From Streptococcus sp. F0442 (lineage in GTDB: Bacteria > Bacillota > Bacilli > Lactobacillales > Streptococcaceae), in contig NZ_KB373314.1 of the NCBI RefSeq assembly GCF_000314795.2, positions 740,418 through 804,417 of the forward strand: DNA of 64,000 nucleotides. The letters are read 5' to 3'. Position numbers and translations under genes: made by a program. A model generated the notes under the pieces. It worked only from the letters and a program-made list of their open reading frames with translations, made no database searches and was not told the origin of the DNA. How positions within the stretch are numbered: the first letter of the stretch is position 1; every line of letters begins with the position of its first letter. This document shows, piece after piece, positions 23,396-33,602 of the stretch.

Positions 23396-24831
23396 ATAGA
23401 AGTATGATTCGTTACCTCTTGTCCAAACTCCTCTTAATCGAAGCTGCCCTTCTCCTTGTTCCTTTGACGGTAGCTACGATCTATCAGGAACCTGCTAAGG
23501 TCTTTATCTCTATTGGAGCAACCATGGCCATCTTACTTGGACTTGGACTTCTTGGGAGTTTTCAAAAACCCAAAGACTTTCATATCTATGCCAAGGAAGG
23601 AGTCCTAATTGTGGCCCTCTGTTGGATCTTATGGTCCTTCTTTGGTGCCCTTCCCTTTGTTTTTTCCGGACAAATCCCAAACATCATCGATGCCTTCTTT
23701 GAAATTAGCTCGGGCTTTACAACAACAGGGGCAACGATTTTAGATGATGTCAGTGTCCTTAGTCACTCCCTTCTCTTTTGGCGCAGTTTTACCCACTTAA
23801 TCGGAGGGATGGGAGTATTGGTTTTTGCTCTGGCTATTATGGACAACAACAAGAACAGCCACCTGGAAGTCATGAAGGCAGAAGTTCCTGGTCCAGTTTT
23901 TGGAAAAGTGGTTTCCAAATTAAAAAGCACGGCTCAAATCCTGTATTTCTTGTACTTGGGTTTGTTCTTCCTCTTTGTGGTTCTTTATTTCCTTGCCGGC
24001 ATGCCCCTTTATGATAGTTTTGTCATCGCCATGGGGACAGCTGGTACTGGGGGCTTTACCGTCTTTAATGATGGGATCGCTCACTACAACAGTAGTCTAA
24101 TTACCTATTTGGTCAGTATCGGGGTCTTGGTCTTTGGGGTTAACTTTAACCTCTACTACTTCCTTATGATCCGAAAATTCAAGGCCTTCTTTAAAGATGA
24201 GGAATTGCGGACCTACATGACTATTGTAATCCTATCTAGCGTATTGATTGCCTACAATTGCCTTCACCTTTATGCTAATGTTGCGAAGAGTTTTGAGATT
24301 TCCTTATTCCAAGTTTCCAATATCATCACCACAACCGGTTTTGGTTATGGGACAACGGAAAAATGGCCTCTTTTCTCACAGTTTATCCTCTTGATGCTGA
24401 TGGTGGTCGGTGGTTCTGCTGGCTCGACTGCTGGTGGGCTAAAAGTCATTCGCTTCTTGACCTTATGGAGAATTGCTAAAAATCAGGTGCTTTCAACCTT
24501 GTCTCCCAATCGGGTTCTGACCCTACATGTCAATGATACCGTACTCGATAAGGACACCCAACACCGGATCCTTAAATACTTTACAATATATAGTTTTATC
24601 ATGATCGGCTTACTCTTTGTAGTGAGTCTAGACAATAATAACTTTATGACGGTTGTCAGTGCTGTCTTTAGTTGTTTCAACAATATTGGACCTATGATTG
24701 GTACGGGTCAAACCTTCTCCATCTTTAGTCCGATTTCAAAACTGTTACTTTCCTTAGCCATGATTGCCGGACGGCTTGAAATCTATCCAATGATTCTGCT
24801 CTTCCTTCCTAAAACATGGTCTAAACGCTGA
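23392..24831 (+). CDS. trkH: Trk system potassium uptake channel TrkH
   Basis: A 479-residue membrane channel built from four M1-P-M2 repeats. The selectivity-filter regions can be seen as SSGFTTTGATIL, GTAGTGGFTVFN, TTTGFGYGTT and NNIGPMIGTG, each with the conserved Gly. GGSAGSTAGGLKVIR follows the third repeat, as expected for TrkH/KtrB. It forms the K+ pathway and is regulated by TrkA encoded just upstream. A strong bidirectional terminator follows. Confidence 0.96.
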   Translation: MNRSMIRYLLSKLLLIEAALLLVPLTVATIYQEPAKVFISIGATMAILLGLGLLGSFQKPKDFHIYAKEGVLIVALCWILWSFFGALPFVFSGQIPNIIDAFFEISSGFTTTGATILDDVSVLSHSLLFWRSFTHLIGGMGVLVFALAIMDNNKNSHLEVMKAEVPGPVFGKVVSKLKSTAQILYFLYLGLFFLFVVLYFLAGMPLYDSFVIAMGTAGTGGFTVFNDGIAHYNSSLITYLVSIGVLVFGVNFNLYYFLMIRKFKAFFKDEELRTYMTIVILSSVLIAYNCLHLYANVAKSFEISLFQVSNIITTTGFGYGTTEKWPLFSQFILLMLMVVGGSAGSTAGGLKVIRFLTLWRIAKNQVLSTLSPNRVLTLHVNDTVLDKDTQHRILKYFTIYSFIMIGLLFVVSLDNNNFMTVVSAVFSCFNNIGPMIGTGQTFSIFSPISKLLLSLAMIAGRLEIYPMILLFLPKTWSKR

Positions 24832-24850
24832 TAGACAGCTCCTGTACAAA

Positions 24851-24887
24851 GAAACACCCTTAGAAAAATAATTTCTAAGGGTGTTTC
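24851..24887. terminator. Strong bidirectional terminator between trkH and yidD
   Basis: A perfect 16-bp stem GAAACACCCTTAGAAA/TTTCTAAGGGTGTTTC with loop AATAA, placed between two convergent operons. Confidence 0.85.
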
Positions 24888-24905
24888 TGTATATTTACGA
24901 TCGTC

Positions 24906-25148
24906 CTATTTTGATTCTTCATTTCGTCTCAGACTAAAGTGGTCTGGTAAGGGATCTGGTCCCGCTTGGCTTCCAGGATGGCATCGAAAGATCCTCGCAA
25001 TCCCCATCAAGACACCTTTTGCTCCAAAGCGCTCAATCGCTTGGATCATATAATTGGAACAGGTCGGTTGAAAGCGACAAGAAGGCGGAAAAATCGGAGA
25101 GATCCATTTTTGATAGCCTCTAACCATAGCAATCAGGATTTTTTTCAT
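24906..25148 (-). CDS. yidD: Membrane protein insertion efficiency factor YidD
   Basis: An 80-residue protein of the UPF0161/YidD family: [20 protein letters not shown], then [19 protein letters not shown] and [13 protein letters not shown]. The conserved Cys residues and the PxCRFxPTCSxY motif identify it. It assists YidC-dependent insertion of membrane proteins. It is the last gene of the long murI-to-yidD operon and overlaps rluB by 4 bp. Confidence 0.94.
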   Translation of the reverse strand: MKKILIAMVRGYQKWISPIFPPSCRFQPTCSNYMIQAIERFGAKGVLMGIARIFRCHPGSQAGPDPLPDHFSLRRNEESK

Positions 25149-25876
25149 GCTTTTTTCGATTTAGTCACAGCTAGATTGTGCAACTGGCTAATTTCTTTTT
25201 TGTTCAAGCGACGGTATTCACCTGGACGAAGGCCTGTAACATCCAGGTTCCCAAACCTAGTCCGAGATAGTTTGTCCACCAAAAGTCCTACAGCTTCAAA
25301 CATTTTCTTGACCTGATGGTTGCGCCCTTCATGAATAGTCAACTGAACCACTGAACGGTTCTTTTCGACATCTACTTTCAAGATCTCGTAAGTCGCTGGC
25401 TTGGTTTTCTTCCCATCAATGGTCACGCCCCGCGTCAAGGGACGCAAGTTTTCCTTGTTGGCAATGCCTTTGACACGCGCCACATAGACCTTATCAATTT
25501 CATTCCGCGGGTGGATCATTTCATCTGTAAAATCGCCATCATTGGTCAAAATCAAGACACCAGATGTATCCCAGTCCAAACGTCCTACTGGGTAGATCCG
25601 TTCAGGGACTTGAGACAAGAGGTCGACAACCGTTGTTCGTCCCTTGTCATCGGATACACTAGAGATGACACCGCGTGGCTTGTTTAAAAGATAGTAGACC
25701 TTTTCCTCATTATAGATTGGAGTGCCTTCTACTTCAACCTGATCACCGGTCTTAATAATGGTCGCTAATTCACGCACAACTTGGCCATTTACTGTCACCA
25801 AGCCTTGCTTGATCAATTCTTCGGCCTTGCGACGACTAGCCACGCCTGCATGGGCAATGTATTTGTTAATTCTCAT
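25145..25876 (-). CDS. rluB: 23S rRNA pseudouridine synthase B
   Basis: A 243-residue enzyme. An N-terminal S4 RNA-binding domain ([20 protein letters not shown]) is followed by an RsuA-type catalytic domain with the motif [17 protein letters not shown], which contains the catalytic Asp. [12 protein letters not shown] and [13 protein letters not shown] are further family markers. It converts a uridine in helix 89 of 23S rRNA to pseudouridine (position 2605 in E. coli). Its position after scpB is conserved across Firmicutes. It overlaps both neighbours by a few bases. Confidence 0.94.
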   Translation of the reverse strand: MRINKYIAHAGVASRRKAEELIKQGLVTVNGQVVRELATIIKTGDQVEVEGTPIYNEEKVYYLLNKPRGVISSVSDDKGRTTVVDLLSQVPERIYPVGRLDWDTSGVLILTNDGDFTDEMIHPRNEIDKVYVARVKGIANKENLRPLTRGVTIDGKKTKPATYEILKVDVEKNRSVVQLTIHEGRNHQVKKMFEAVGLLVDKLSRTRFGNLDVTGLRPGEYRRLNKKEISQLHNLAVTKSKKA

Positions 25877-26441
25877 CTAGTTCCTCTGTTCTCTCTGAAA
25901 ATAATTGACCTTCTTCTGGATCGATGTCCACTTCCTCAACCTTTGGCAATTCCTCCAAATGATTGATCCCCATATAATCCAAAAAATACTCCGTTGTGAC
26001 ATACAAATTGGGACGCCCGAGGACTTCTTTTTTCCCATCCTCTCGGATCAGATCAAATGACAGTAGTTTGGTAATGGCACCGCTGGAATTGACACCCCGA
26101 ATATCATCGACCTCCACACGGGTGATCGGTTGCTTATAAGCAATGATTGATAAGGTTTCGAGGGCAGCCCGAGACAAACTTTGGTTCATGGGCGTTCTAG
26201 AATAGTCTCGTAAAACCGAAGCGTAGTCTGCCTTTGTCACCAATTTATAACGGGAAGCTGTCTCCATCAAGCACAGACTGGTATCTGTGTCCTCCTGGTA
26301 TTTTTGGCTTAATTTTTCTAAACTTTGCACCACACCTGTCGGAGGTAAAGAGAGAAGGTCTGCGATTTGTCTGGCAGTAATTCCTTCTTCACCCGCTACA
26401 AATAAGAGTGCTTCAATTTCAGCTAATTTGCTCATGTTCAA
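25866..26441 (-). CDS. scpB: Segregation and condensation protein B
   Basis: A 191-residue kleisin-associated winged-helix protein, partner of ScpA and SMC in the bacterial condensin. The signature [20 protein letters not shown] is followed by [13 protein letters not shown] and a second winged helix ending [17 protein letters not shown]. The acidic C-terminal tail is typical. It overlaps scpA by 23 bp and rluB by 11 bp, so the trio is tightly coupled. Confidence 0.96.
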   Translation of the reverse strand: MNMSKLAEIEALLFVAGEEGITARQIADLLSLPPTGVVQSLEKLSQKYQEDTDTSLCLMETASRYKLVTKADYASVLRDYSRTPMNQSLSRAALETLSIIAYKQPITRVEVDDIRGVNSSGAITKLLSFDLIREDGKKEVLGRPNLYVTTEYFLDYMGINHLEELPKVEEVDIDPEEGQLFSERTEELDEN

Positions 26442-27138
26442 TCCTATTTAAGTAAATTTCTCCAAAAGCCCTATCCTGGATCACCGTTACTTCTTGAATC
26501 TTGATCAATTCAAGGGTTGCAAGAAATAGAGTAATGACCTCTTGGAGATCCGCTGCTTCTAGAAACAAGTCCTGCAAGAGAACTTTTGAGCGATCGTGGA
26601 ATCGGTGACGCAGCTGGTCCATCAGATCCTCAATCTTGTATTCATCCTTTACAATGGTTGTATGGTTCTGGCGGAATTCTTCTTTTTTCTTGGTCAATAG
26701 TTTTGAGAAAGCCAAGAAGAGATCCACCGTGGTGCGATCATGGAGTAATTCGGTATCGTCATAAATCAATTCCATCTTTGGTTTTGAATAATAGAGGGCG
26801 CGCTCCTCGTGCTGTGAGGCCATCAACTCTCCTAATTGCTTGTAAGTACGGTACTCTTCCAATTGAGAAAGGAGGTCCTGCTCGAGATCCTCTGCTTCAT
26901 CCATCTCCTCTGCAACCTTAGGAAGAAGTCTTCGACTCTTGATCAAGGTTAGTTGACTAGCCATCAGCATGTATTCTCCTGCTACCTCTAGTTTCATAGC
27001 CTGAAGGGTCGCCAGATAAGCCAGATACTGTTCGATCACCTCAATCAAGGGGACCTCATAAATATCCATCTGGTATTTAGAGACCAAGTGGAGCAAGAGG
27101 TCCAAAGGCCCTTCAAAATCTTTAATTTTAATATCCAT
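26419..27138 (-). CDS. scpA: Segregation and condensation protein A (kleisin)
   Basis: A 239-residue kleisin that bridges SMC heads and binds an ScpB dimer. The N-terminal motif [20 protein letters not shown], followed by the [13 protein letters not shown] helix, is diagnostic. The C-terminal winged helix ([20 protein letters not shown]...) is the SMC-cap binding site. The length and position between xerDL and scpB match other streptococci. It abuts the xerDL stop by a single shared base. Confidence 0.96.
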   Translation of the reverse strand: MDIKIKDFEGPLDLLLHLVSKYQMDIYEVPLIEVIEQYLAYLATLQAMKLEVAGEYMLMASQLTLIKSRRLLPKVAEEMDEAEDLEQDLLSQLEEYRTYKQLGELMASQHEERALYYSKPKMELIYDDTELLHDRTTVDLFLAFSKLLTKKKEEFRQNHTTIVKDEYKIEDLMDQLRHRFHDRSKVLLQDLFLEAADLQEVITLFLATLELIKIQEVTVIQDRAFGEIYLNRIEHEQIS

Positions 27139-27869
27139 TATTTATATTTTTCTAATGTCACCATGGTTTTTAGGCCCAATTCACGCGCAATACTAAAAAG
27201 ATCCACACCGAGTTCTCGTTGTTTCAAAATATATTGCTCACGAATCGATTGTGCCGAAAGGTCTTGATTCCCTTTTTCGATCAAGAAGGCTTCTAATTGT
27301 CGAAATCCCCACTGACGGGAGTATGATTTTCCTTTATTATCAAAGAGATAAATACCATCTAGGAAGAGTTGCAACTCATCCAGTAACGGCTCTGGAACTT
27401 TTAAAACCCGTTTTTGGCCATCTTTGCCCACTCGAATGACATGAAAGTCCAGCTGAATATCTTCGACCTTGACTTGGAGGATCTCACTTGGCAACAAGCC
27501 CATCTCCAGAATCAACAAGGCCATCAAGCGTCCCTGAGGGTTGGTTGATTCTTCCCAAAAATGGGTCAGATCCAACAATTCCCGATCATGGGTCTTGGCC
27601 GGTTGAATTTTAGGCAATACCAAACGATGGTATTCAGAAATAAAGCGTTCTTGATACAAATAATATAAAAATTGGTTGACAGCAGATAATTTTCGTTTTT
27701 GAACCGCCGGTTTAAAATCTTTAATCGAAGCTTGGTAAATTCTCAAATTTGTCGGTGTCACTTTTCCATGGATCGATTCAATAAATTGGTCCAAATCATA
27801 GAAATAGGCAGACTGAGAATTTTCACTTAATTCTTTTTGATCAATAAAACTTGCAATAAATTCTTTCAT
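27138..27869 (-). CDS. XerD-like tyrosine recombinase homologue, catalytically degenerate
   Basis: A 243-residue protein with a SAM-like N-terminal domain and a tyrosine recombinase fold. Key catalytic positions are missing: the usual GLRxSE reads GLLPSE, so the first Arg is Leu; the H-x-L-R segment reads QSIREQY; and the HxH/W position near the end reads GLKTM. A Tyr remains in TLEKYK. Streptococci resolve chromosome dimers with XerS, and this XerD-like protein is known as a non-recombining homologue in the scp operon. Role unknown; a structural or DNA-binding part in segregation is plausible. Confidence 0.88.
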   Translation of the reverse strand: MKEFIASFIDQKELSENSQSAYFYDLDQFIESIHGKVTPTNLRIYQASIKDFKPAVQKRKLSAVNQFLYYLYQERFISEYHRLVLPKIQPAKTHDRELLDLTHFWEESTNPQGRLMALLILEMGLLPSEILQVKVEDIQLDFHVIRVGKDGQKRVLKVPEPLLDELQLFLDGIYLFDNKGKSYSRQWGFRQLEAFLIEKGNQDLSAQSIREQYILKQRELGVDLFSIARELGLKTMVTLEKYK

Positions 27870-28327
27870 TTTGGAATCATCTCGTATTCATTTGAAAAAT
27901 CATGCATTAGCGAATTGATGGCTTTAAGAATCGATTTCCGTGTAATAATCCCTTGGAAATAGCCTTCTTCATCCACCACCGAAAGGAAGGAGTCATCCAC
28001 CAACTTGTGAAGGACTTCTGTCAAATTGAAGTCTAAGCCGATGACCCCGACCTCTTTTTTTGCAACGTCTACGATATCCATCGAGGCAAAAGTCTCCTCA
28101 GGAATCTCGTTTTTCAATTGATAAGATAGAATATCCGTTAGGGAGATCGTCCCCACAAACTTGCGTTCATCCGTCACTACCGGAATACGACTATAGCTAA
28201 TCTGGCTCAACAACAAGACAGCATGGTCTACATTGTGGTTATCAATCAAGACCGCTAAATTTTTGGCTGGAGTTAAGAACGTTTCTTCCTGCGCCAGCAA
28301 GAAACGTTCAAATTCCTTTGCTATCAT
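27866..28327 (-). CDS. cbpB: CBS-domain protein CbpB, probable c-di-AMP receptor
   Basis: A 153-residue protein composed of two CBS motifs: HAVLLLSQISYSRIPVVTDE then KFVGTISLTDILSYQL, and LVDDSFLSVVDEEGYFQGII then TRKSILKAIN. Listeria and B. subtilis CbpB (DarB) bind c-di-AMP and in the apo form activate Rel (ppGpp synthesis) or pyruvate carboxylase. The same may hold here, but ligand binding is inferred from family. It overlaps yfcE and xerDL by 4 bp each. Confidence 0.85.
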   Translation of the reverse strand: MIAKEFERFLLAQEETFLTPAKNLAVLIDNHNVDHAVLLLSQISYSRIPVVTDERKFVGTISLTDILSYQLKNEIPEETFASMDIVDVAKKEVGVIGLDFNLTEVLHKLVDDSFLSVVDEEGYFQGIITRKSILKAINSLMHDFSNEYEMIPK

Positions 28328-28845
28328 CTGCTAAACTCCTTTGTCAATTCAGGATACAACTCATGATCTCGCGTATAATACTCTACCTTGTAATTAGAAT
28401 CATCTATCTCAATTTTAGCATAGAGACACTCTCGAATCAGACCGCGTGGCTGACTGATCGATCCAGGATTCACAAAGAGGGTTCTTCCTTCCTTCCAAGC
28501 ATCTGGGATATGAAGGTGGCCGTAAAGACAGATATCTGCTTCTTCCTCTTGGGCCCACAAATCCAATTTTTGAAAACTAAAATTGATCTGGAAGAGATGC
28601 CCGTGGGTCTGGATGATCCGTGTTGGCCCTAGTTGGGTCACCAAGCGTTCCGGATAGCCATCATAAAAATCCATATTTCCTTGGACAACGTGGATCCCTT
28701 CCCAGACAGGATCATCACTTTTTAGTTCAGAATCCCCATTGTGAAAGATCCCATCGACCTGACCTAGGTATTTTTCTTTAATAGCTTCAACAATGGAGCG
28801 GTCTCCATGCGAGTCACTCATAACGATGATTGTTTGCTTTGCCAT
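28324..28845 (-). CDS. yfcE: YfcE/MJ0936-type metallophosphodiesterase
   Basis: A 173-residue calcineurin-like phosphoesterase. The metal-binding signature is complete: MSDSHGD (DxH), FHNGDSE (GD), [10 protein letters not shown] (GNxD), THGH and YGHLHIP (GHxH). Substrates of this Mn2+-dependent family include cyclic nucleotides or phosphodiester bonds of unknown physiological identity. It overlaps the end of rdgB by 28 bp, forming part of the murI operon. Confidence 0.9.
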   Translation of the reverse strand: MAKQTIIVMSDSHGDRSIVEAIKEKYLGQVDGIFHNGDSELKSDDPVWEGIHVVQGNMDFYDGYPERLVTQLGPTRIIQTHGHLFQINFSFQKLDLWAQEEEADICLYGHLHIPDAWKEGRTLFVNPGSISQPRGLIRECLYAKIEIDDSNYKVEYYTRDHELYPELTKEFSR

Positions 28846-29798
28846 GATGGAAATACCTCCAATAACTTTTTAACAGCTAAAGCACGATGTGATTGTGTAT
28901 TTTTTTCTTCTAGCGTTAATTCAGCAGCAGCACGGCCCGTTTCCCCAACTAAGAAGAGAGGGTCATAGCCAAAGCCGTGTTCCCCTTTTGGCTCAAAATT
29001 AATATACCCTGGCCAATCAGCTTCCACCACTAAGCTTTCCTTGCCTGGTCTTGCAACCACCAAGGTCGTATGGAACTGAGCTGAGCGATCTTTCAAGTCA
29101 AAGACCATGGCCAATTCGTGCAACAATTTCGCATTGTTTTCCGCATCTGTCGCACCAACTCCCGCAAAGCGAGCTGACCAAACTCCTGGTAAGCCTCCCA
29201 AGATATCCACCTTCAAACCTGAATCATCCGCTAAGACTGTTTTCCCAGTTAGCTCTGCAATGGTTTCAGCTTTTAGGCGGGCATTCTCTTCAAAGGTCAT
29301 CCCTGTTTCTTCGACTTCTGGAAGCTCTGGGTATTGATTGAGATTTTCCACTTCAAAGCCCAGCTTTTCAAACATATTACGGAATTCTTTGGTTTTTCCT
29401 TCATTTCGAGTCGCAATAAGAATCGTATCTTTGACCTTGTCTTGACCCAAGAAGGCTTCCACATCCACCCCATCACTTGGCAAATGCAAGTAAAGCAGTT
29501 TCCCTTTTTCAACCAAGAGCAAGGCTCCTTGACGCTGTACGATCTCAAAAGCTCTTCCCTTGACTTCATTCAAGATTTCGGTCAAAAAGGTCAGAAAACG
29601 AAAGGCTGAACCATAGCGCATCACCGATAGATTGAGAGGGAATCCTTCAGGATCCTTGGCAAAGAGAAGTTCCAGCTGATCTAACAGAGTGGAAGCTTCC
29701 GCAGGCACTTGACTAAATTGGTTGTAGTCTGCATCTTCTCCCCATTGGGCAATATACCAATCTTGGGGATCTTTGTATTCAAATAGTTTGTCACTCAT
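28818..29798 (-). CDS. rdgB: Non-canonical purine NTP pyrophosphatase with streptococcal N-terminal extension
   Basis: About 326 residues, versus ~200 for ordinary RdgB/HAM1. The Ham1 domain begins near residue 125 ([20 protein letters not shown]) and contains the catalytic [19 protein letters not shown] and GYDPLFLV segments. It hydrolyses dITP, ITP and XTP to keep deaminated purines out of DNA. The first ~120 residues ([20 protein letters not shown]...) form a separate domain shared with streptococcal orthologues; its function is unknown. I start it at [10 protein letters not shown], whose ATG overlaps the murI stop as ATGA. The longer reading would run deeper into murI. Confidence 0.93.
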   Translation of the reverse strand: MSDKLFEYKDPQDWYIAQWGEDADYNQFSQVPAEASTLLDQLELLFAKDPEGFPLNLSVMRYGSAFRFLTFLTEILNEVKGRAFEIVQRQGALLLVEKGKLLYLHLPSDGVDVEAFLGQDKVKDTILIATRNEGKTKEFRNMFEKLGFEVENLNQYPELPEVEETGMTFEENARLKAETIAELTGKTVLADDSGLKVDILGGLPGVWSARFAGVGATDAENNAKLLHELAMVFDLKDRSAQFHTTLVVARPGKESLVVEADWPGYINFEPKGEHGFGYDPLFLVGETGRAAAELTLEEKNTQSHRALAVKKLLEVFPSWQSKQSSL

Positions 29799-30589
29799 AA
29801 ATTTACATGCTCCACATTCACTGAACGTTCTAGCCATTTTTCGGCAATCGCTGCAAAGCTATTGGCATTTGCAGTGGTATAAAAGCGGTGGGTCTGCTCT
29901 AAGAGTTCCCGACTCTTATTGAGCTCAAAATAGTTTAATAAAACGGAAATATCCCGAACACACTCTGCCCCACTATCAATCAATTTGACATCCGGTCCCA
30001 TCACATTTTGAATGATCGGTTTTAAAAGGGGATAATGGGTGCATCCCAAGACTAAGGTATCAACCTTTCCAACTAGTGGTTTTAGGGTTTCGTAAACCAC
30101 CTTTTTGGTCACACTGGATGCCAACTCGTTTGATTCCACTAAAGGAACAAACTTGGGACAAGCTAAACTGCTGACTTCCATGTCTGGTGCTAGACTTTGA
30201 ATCTTCTCTTTATAAATTCCAGAAGAAACCGTCATCGGTGTCCCAATGACCCCAATTTTTTGATGGGTCGTCGATTTAATGGCTGCAGAAGCTCCGGGCA
30301 AAATCACTCCTAAAACAGGAATATCAAGTTTCTCCTTGACTTCTTCCCAAACCACTGCCGTCGCTGTATTACAGGCTAAGACAATCATCTTGACATTTTT
30401 GGTCAGAAGGAAGTTCACCATCTGCCAAGTATACTCGCGAATTTGGTCTGCTGGTCTAGGACCATAAGGTGCACGCGCTGAATCTCCAATATAGACGACA
30501 TCTTCGTGAGGAAGCTGACGGAGCAATTCGCGGACAACAGTTAGGCCCCCTACTCCAGAATCTAAAAAACCAATCGGTCGGTTATCCAT
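29795..30589 (-). CDS. murI: Glutamate racemase
   Basis: About 264 residues, interconverting L- and D-glutamate to supply D-Glu for peptidoglycan. The two catalytic Cys are visible in [10 protein letters not shown] (Cys ~75) and [10 protein letters not shown] (Cys ~185). The N terminus [13 protein letters not shown] and the SARAPYGPR loop are diagnostic. I start it at MDNRPIGF, which has GGAAG upstream and matches orthologues. The first gene of the tightly overlapping operon, it is preceded by yneF after ~80 bp. Confidence 0.96.
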   Translation of the reverse strand: MDNRPIGFLDSGVGGLTVVRELLRQLPHEDVVYIGDSARAPYGPRPADQIREYTWQMVNFLLTKNVKMIVLACNTATAVVWEEVKEKLDIPVLGVILPGASAAIKSTTHQKIGVIGTPMTVSSGIYKEKIQSLAPDMEVSSLACPKFVPLVESNELASSVTKKVVYETLKPLVGKVDTLVLGCTHYPLLKPIIQNVMGPDVKLIDSGAECVRDISVLLNYFELNKSRELLEQTHRFYTTANANSFAAIAEKWLERSVNVEHVNL

Positions 30590-30666
30590 ATCTCTTCCTT
30601 CCAAAAGGAGGGACTAAGAAATTCCTCCAAGCCCCTCTCATTTATTATCGTGAGATTGCCCCACTC

Positions 30667-30912
30667 TTATTTTTTCTTGTTTTTCGCCATTGCTGATTTT
30701 TGTTGGTTCACAATTTGGCGATAGACTTGTTGAACTTTTGCTTCGCTTGGACGTTGGCCGCTGGCACCTAAAAGCGTACGAACTGCTTCAACATTCAAAC
30801 GTGGGTTTGATGCAAATTCTTTTTCAAATTGACGACGAAGCAAGAACATTCCTGCAACCATCCCACCAAAGAAAGCTAAAATAATCAACAAAATTCCTAA
30901 AAAGAGATTCAT
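30667..30912 (-). CDS. YneF family membrane protein
   Basis: An 81-residue protein with a single N-terminal transmembrane helix (residues ~2-26, [20 protein letters not shown]) and a basic cytoplasmic tail. The segment [24 protein letters not shown], here split across residues ~40-63, identifies UPF0154/YneF. Function unknown. It lies between lysA and murI, oriented with them. Confidence 0.88.
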   Translation of the reverse strand: MNLFLGILLIILAFFGGMVAGMFLLRRQFEKEFASNPRLNVEAVRTLLGASGQRPSEAKVQQVYRQIVNQQKSAMAKNKKK

Positions 30913-30967
30913 ACAATTTTCTCCGATCCATTATTTTTACATAACTATCATTATATCAGACAATCGC

Positions 30968-32218
30968 TTATTTTTCAATGTCAAAGCCGTAGAGTGTCGC
31001 AAGATAATCTTCTGGTTTTTCTGCTCGACGAATCAAACGGGCCTGCCCATCTTCTTGAAGCAAAACTTCTGCCGAACGCAACTTGGCATTGTACTGATAG
31101 CCCATTGAAAATCCATGGGCTCCAGTGTCATGGATCACGAGTAAATCTCCAATCTCCGTCACGGGTAGTTCTCGTTGTTTGGCAAATTTATCGTTGTTTT
31201 CACAGAGACTTCCCACGACATCGACCACTTCAGTTGGTCCCTCTGGACGATCCATATTGGTAATATGGTGATAAGCACCGTACATAGCCGGTCTAAGAAG
31301 ATTCACAGCTGAAGCATCGACACCCACATAGGTCCGGTAGGTTTTCTTTTTATGAGTGACTCTGGTTACCAAGAGGCCGTGTGAAGCCAGCATAAAGCGA
31401 CCAAGCTCGGTATAGATTTTCACATGACCAAATCCTGCTGGTTTGAGAATCTCATCAAAAACGCGATGCACACCTTCCCCAATAATGTCAATATCATTTG
31501 GTTCTTGTTCTGGCTTGTAATTGACCCCAACTCCACCAGAGAGGTTGATGAATCCCAAATGGACACCTGTTTTCTCGACGACTTCCACTGCCAATTCAAA
31601 AAGTTGACGAGCTAGCTCTGGATAGTAATCATTGGATACTGTATTAGAAGCTAACAAGGCGTGAATGCCAAACTCTTCCACACCCAGTTCTTTCAACTCG
31701 ATAAAGGCTTGGATCAATTGCTCCTTGGTCATTCCAAACTTGGCTTCTTCCGGATTGTCCATAATATCAGTTCCCAGTTCAAAGACTCCACCAGGATTAT
31801 AGCGACATGAAATGACCTTGGGAATGCTGGTCACAGACTTCAAGAAAGCAATGTCTTCATAGGCATCCAGATTGATGGTTGCCCCTAATTCACGAGCATA
31901 GATGAACTCTTCAGCTGGCGTGTTGTTAGAAGAAAACATGATCTCTTTTCCAGCAAAGCCAAGTTTATCTGCCATCAACAATTCGACGTAGCTGGCAGTG
32001 TCAACTCCACAGCCTTCTTCTTGCAAAATTTTTAGGATGGATGGGTTCGGAGTCGCCTTGATGGCAAAGTATTCTTTAAATCCTTCATTCCAAGCAAAAG
32101 CTCGATGGAGAGCACGAGCCGTTTCACGAATTCCTGCTTCATCATAGAGATGGAAAGGGGTCGGAAATTCTTGGGTCAGGCTTTCTAATTGTTCACGGGT
32201 TACAAAAGGTGTTTTCAT
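30968..32218 (-). CDS. lysA: Diaminopimelate decarboxylase
   Basis: A 416-residue, PLP-dependent fold III decarboxylase that makes L-lysine from meso-diaminopimelate, the last step of lysine synthesis. The PLP lysine is Lys54 in YFAIKATPNP. HALLASNTVSNDYY, the glycine-rich NLSGGVGVNY and the GSLCENNDKF active-site Cys segment are present. Lysine produced here can feed the Lys-specific MurE encoded at the start of the window. No lysine riboswitch is visible. A TATACT -10 box lies about 25 bp upstream. Confidence 0.96.
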   Translation of the reverse strand: MKTPFVTREQLESLTQEFPTPFHLYDEAGIRETARALHRAFAWNEGFKEYFAIKATPNPSILKILQEEGCGVDTASYVELLMADKLGFAGKEIMFSSNNTPAEEFIYARELGATINLDAYEDIAFLKSVTSIPKVISCRYNPGGVFELGTDIMDNPEEAKFGMTKEQLIQAFIELKELGVEEFGIHALLASNTVSNDYYPELARQLFELAVEVVEKTGVHLGFINLSGGVGVNYKPEQEPNDIDIIGEGVHRVFDEILKPAGFGHVKIYTELGRFMLASHGLLVTRVTHKKKTYRTYVGVDASAVNLLRPAMYGAYHHITNMDRPEGPTEVVDVVGSLCENNDKFAKQRELPVTEIGDLLVIHDTGAHGFSMGYQYNAKLRSAEVLLQEDGQARLIRRAEKPEDYLATLYGFDIEK

Positions 32219-32272
32219 AAGCGCTCATTTCTATACTTTAGTCACTATTAGTATAGCACAAGTCGGAAGACA

Positions 32273-32300
32273 AAAAAAGCCGAGGCAACTGCCCCAGCTC
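32273..32300 (-). terminator. Terminator after the BI-1 gene
   Basis: AGCTGGGGCA/GCCTCGGCT with a GTT loop followed by TTTTTTTG on the minus strand. Confidence 0.8.
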
Positions 32301-32313
32301 AATCTCTCTTTGA

Positions 32314-33000
32314 TTAGTCGTTTCTTCCGAAAATACGAAGAAGGCTGATAAAGAGGTTGATAAAATCAAGATAAAGTTCCAAAGCCATCGCTACTGCCCA
32401 ACCTGTAGCAGGTTGACCATTTGTTTGATCATAGACATAGCGAATCTTTTGGTTATCCCAAGCCGTCAATCCTGCAAAGAGGAAGACAGAGATGATACTC
32501 AAGATATAGTCCATTCCAGAACTTCTCAAGAACATATTCACAACAGAAGCGATGATCACACCGATCAAGACTCCCATCAAGGCACGTCCCATACCAGACA
32601 GGTCTTTTTTCACGACGCGTCCGATAGCTCCCATGACAATAAACATCAAGGCACTGACCAAGAAAGCCTTATAGACAGTTGCTTGCATGTAGCGAGCAAT
32701 GATAAAGCTCAAGGTAAAGCCATTCAAAGCTGAGTAGATCAAGAAGATCGGAAGAGCAGACGGGCTATTTTTAACAGCCTTCCCACTTGCAACAAAGACC
32801 AAGATCAATTCTACAACCACTGCTGCATAGTAAACCATTGGTGCGGTTGTCAAGATTTGAACGAAGAAATCTTGAAAGACTGTCATCATAAGGCCAGACA
32901 CAAGAGCTGAAATCCCTACACCGATCCCAACTAATGAATAGATTTTGTTATAAAAAGCATTCAATCCACTTTGTTCTTGGATTACTGAATCATTATACAT
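32314..33000 (-). CDS. Bax inhibitor-1/YccA family membrane protein
   Basis: A 228-residue protein with seven predicted transmembrane helices and a short N-terminal cytoplasmic tail, typical of bacterial BI-1/YetJ proteins. The C-terminal region [20 protein letters not shown] matches the family signature, including the Asp implicated in pH-dependent Ca2+ leak in YetJ (BsYetJ). A role in calcium or membrane-stress homeostasis is inferred from the family. It has its own terminator and a good AAAGGAAC ribosome binding site. Confidence 0.9.
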   Translation of the reverse strand: MYNDSVIQEQSGLNAFYNKIYSLVGIGVGISALVSGLMMTVFQDFFVQILTTAPMVYYAAVVVELILVFVASGKAVKNSPSALPIFLIYSALNGFTLSFIIARYMQATVYKAFLVSALMFIVMGAIGRVVKKDLSGMGRALMGVLIGVIIASVVNMFLRSSGMDYILSIISVFLFAGLTAWDNQKIRYVYDQTNGQPATGWAVAMALELYLDFINLFISLLRIFGRND

Positions 33001-33028
33001 ATAAACAAGTTCCTTTCAAATTTGTTTA

Positions 33029-33520
33029 CTACGATTTTAACATTTTTCGATGAAAAAATCTCCTTTTAGCCATCTTTTTACGCCATGGTTCTGAAGCTTC
33101 TTTAACAGCCCAGTATTTATCCACCATGGTCACTACGAAGGATTCTTTGTAGCGAGGCGGGGCAAGGGTAGCACCCCACATGTGTTTAACGATGATGTCT
33201 TCTTCCTTGGCATTGAGGTCTGTAATCTTTCGCGCATTTCTCACAGCAATGCGTGGATGGATCCAAGCATGACTCTTGGTAAACTTGGTATCACGCCAAT
33301 CATAGTAAAAGAGGTCATGCAAAAGGCCACCCCGAGCCGTGCTTTTGGCATCCCAACCAAATTTTTTAGCTAGTTTATAACTGGTATAGCTAACATGAAT
33401 GGAATGCTCCAAGCGATTGGAATGAATATGATGGGGGATGTCGGCTAATTTTTGAACCTTAGGGTGCTGGATCAACTGTCCCACATAGGTCATGTATTCT
33501 TTGTCACGATGATATTGCAT
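33029..33520 (-). CDS. HD-domain hydrolase
   Basis: A 163-residue protein with an HD motif arrangement: RLEHSIHVSYTSYKLA supplies the first His, GGLLHDLFYYD supplies the HD pair, and a later Asp lies in FVVTMVDKYWAVKE. This is the metal-dependent phosphohydrolase fold. Substrate (nucleotide or phosphodiester) unknown. The basic C terminus (RKKMAKRRFFHRKMLK) could contact RNA or membranes. AAGGTGG lies ahead of the start. It lies 28 bp upstream of the BI-1 gene in the same orientation. Confidence 0.85.
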   Translation of the reverse strand: MQYHRDKEYMTYVGQLIQHPKVQKLADIPHHIHSNRLEHSIHVSYTSYKLAKKFGWDAKSTARGGLLHDLFYYDWRDTKFTKSHAWIHPRIAVRNARKITDLNAKEEDIIVKHMWGATLAPPRYKESFVVTMVDKYWAVKEASEPWRKKMAKRRFFHRKMLKS

Positions 33521-33602
33521 CAGATCACCACCTTTCCTTGATAAGCTCTCCCAATAAGATTTCCACCAATTTCTTTTTTCAACTTAAGTATACTGCTTTT
33601 TC

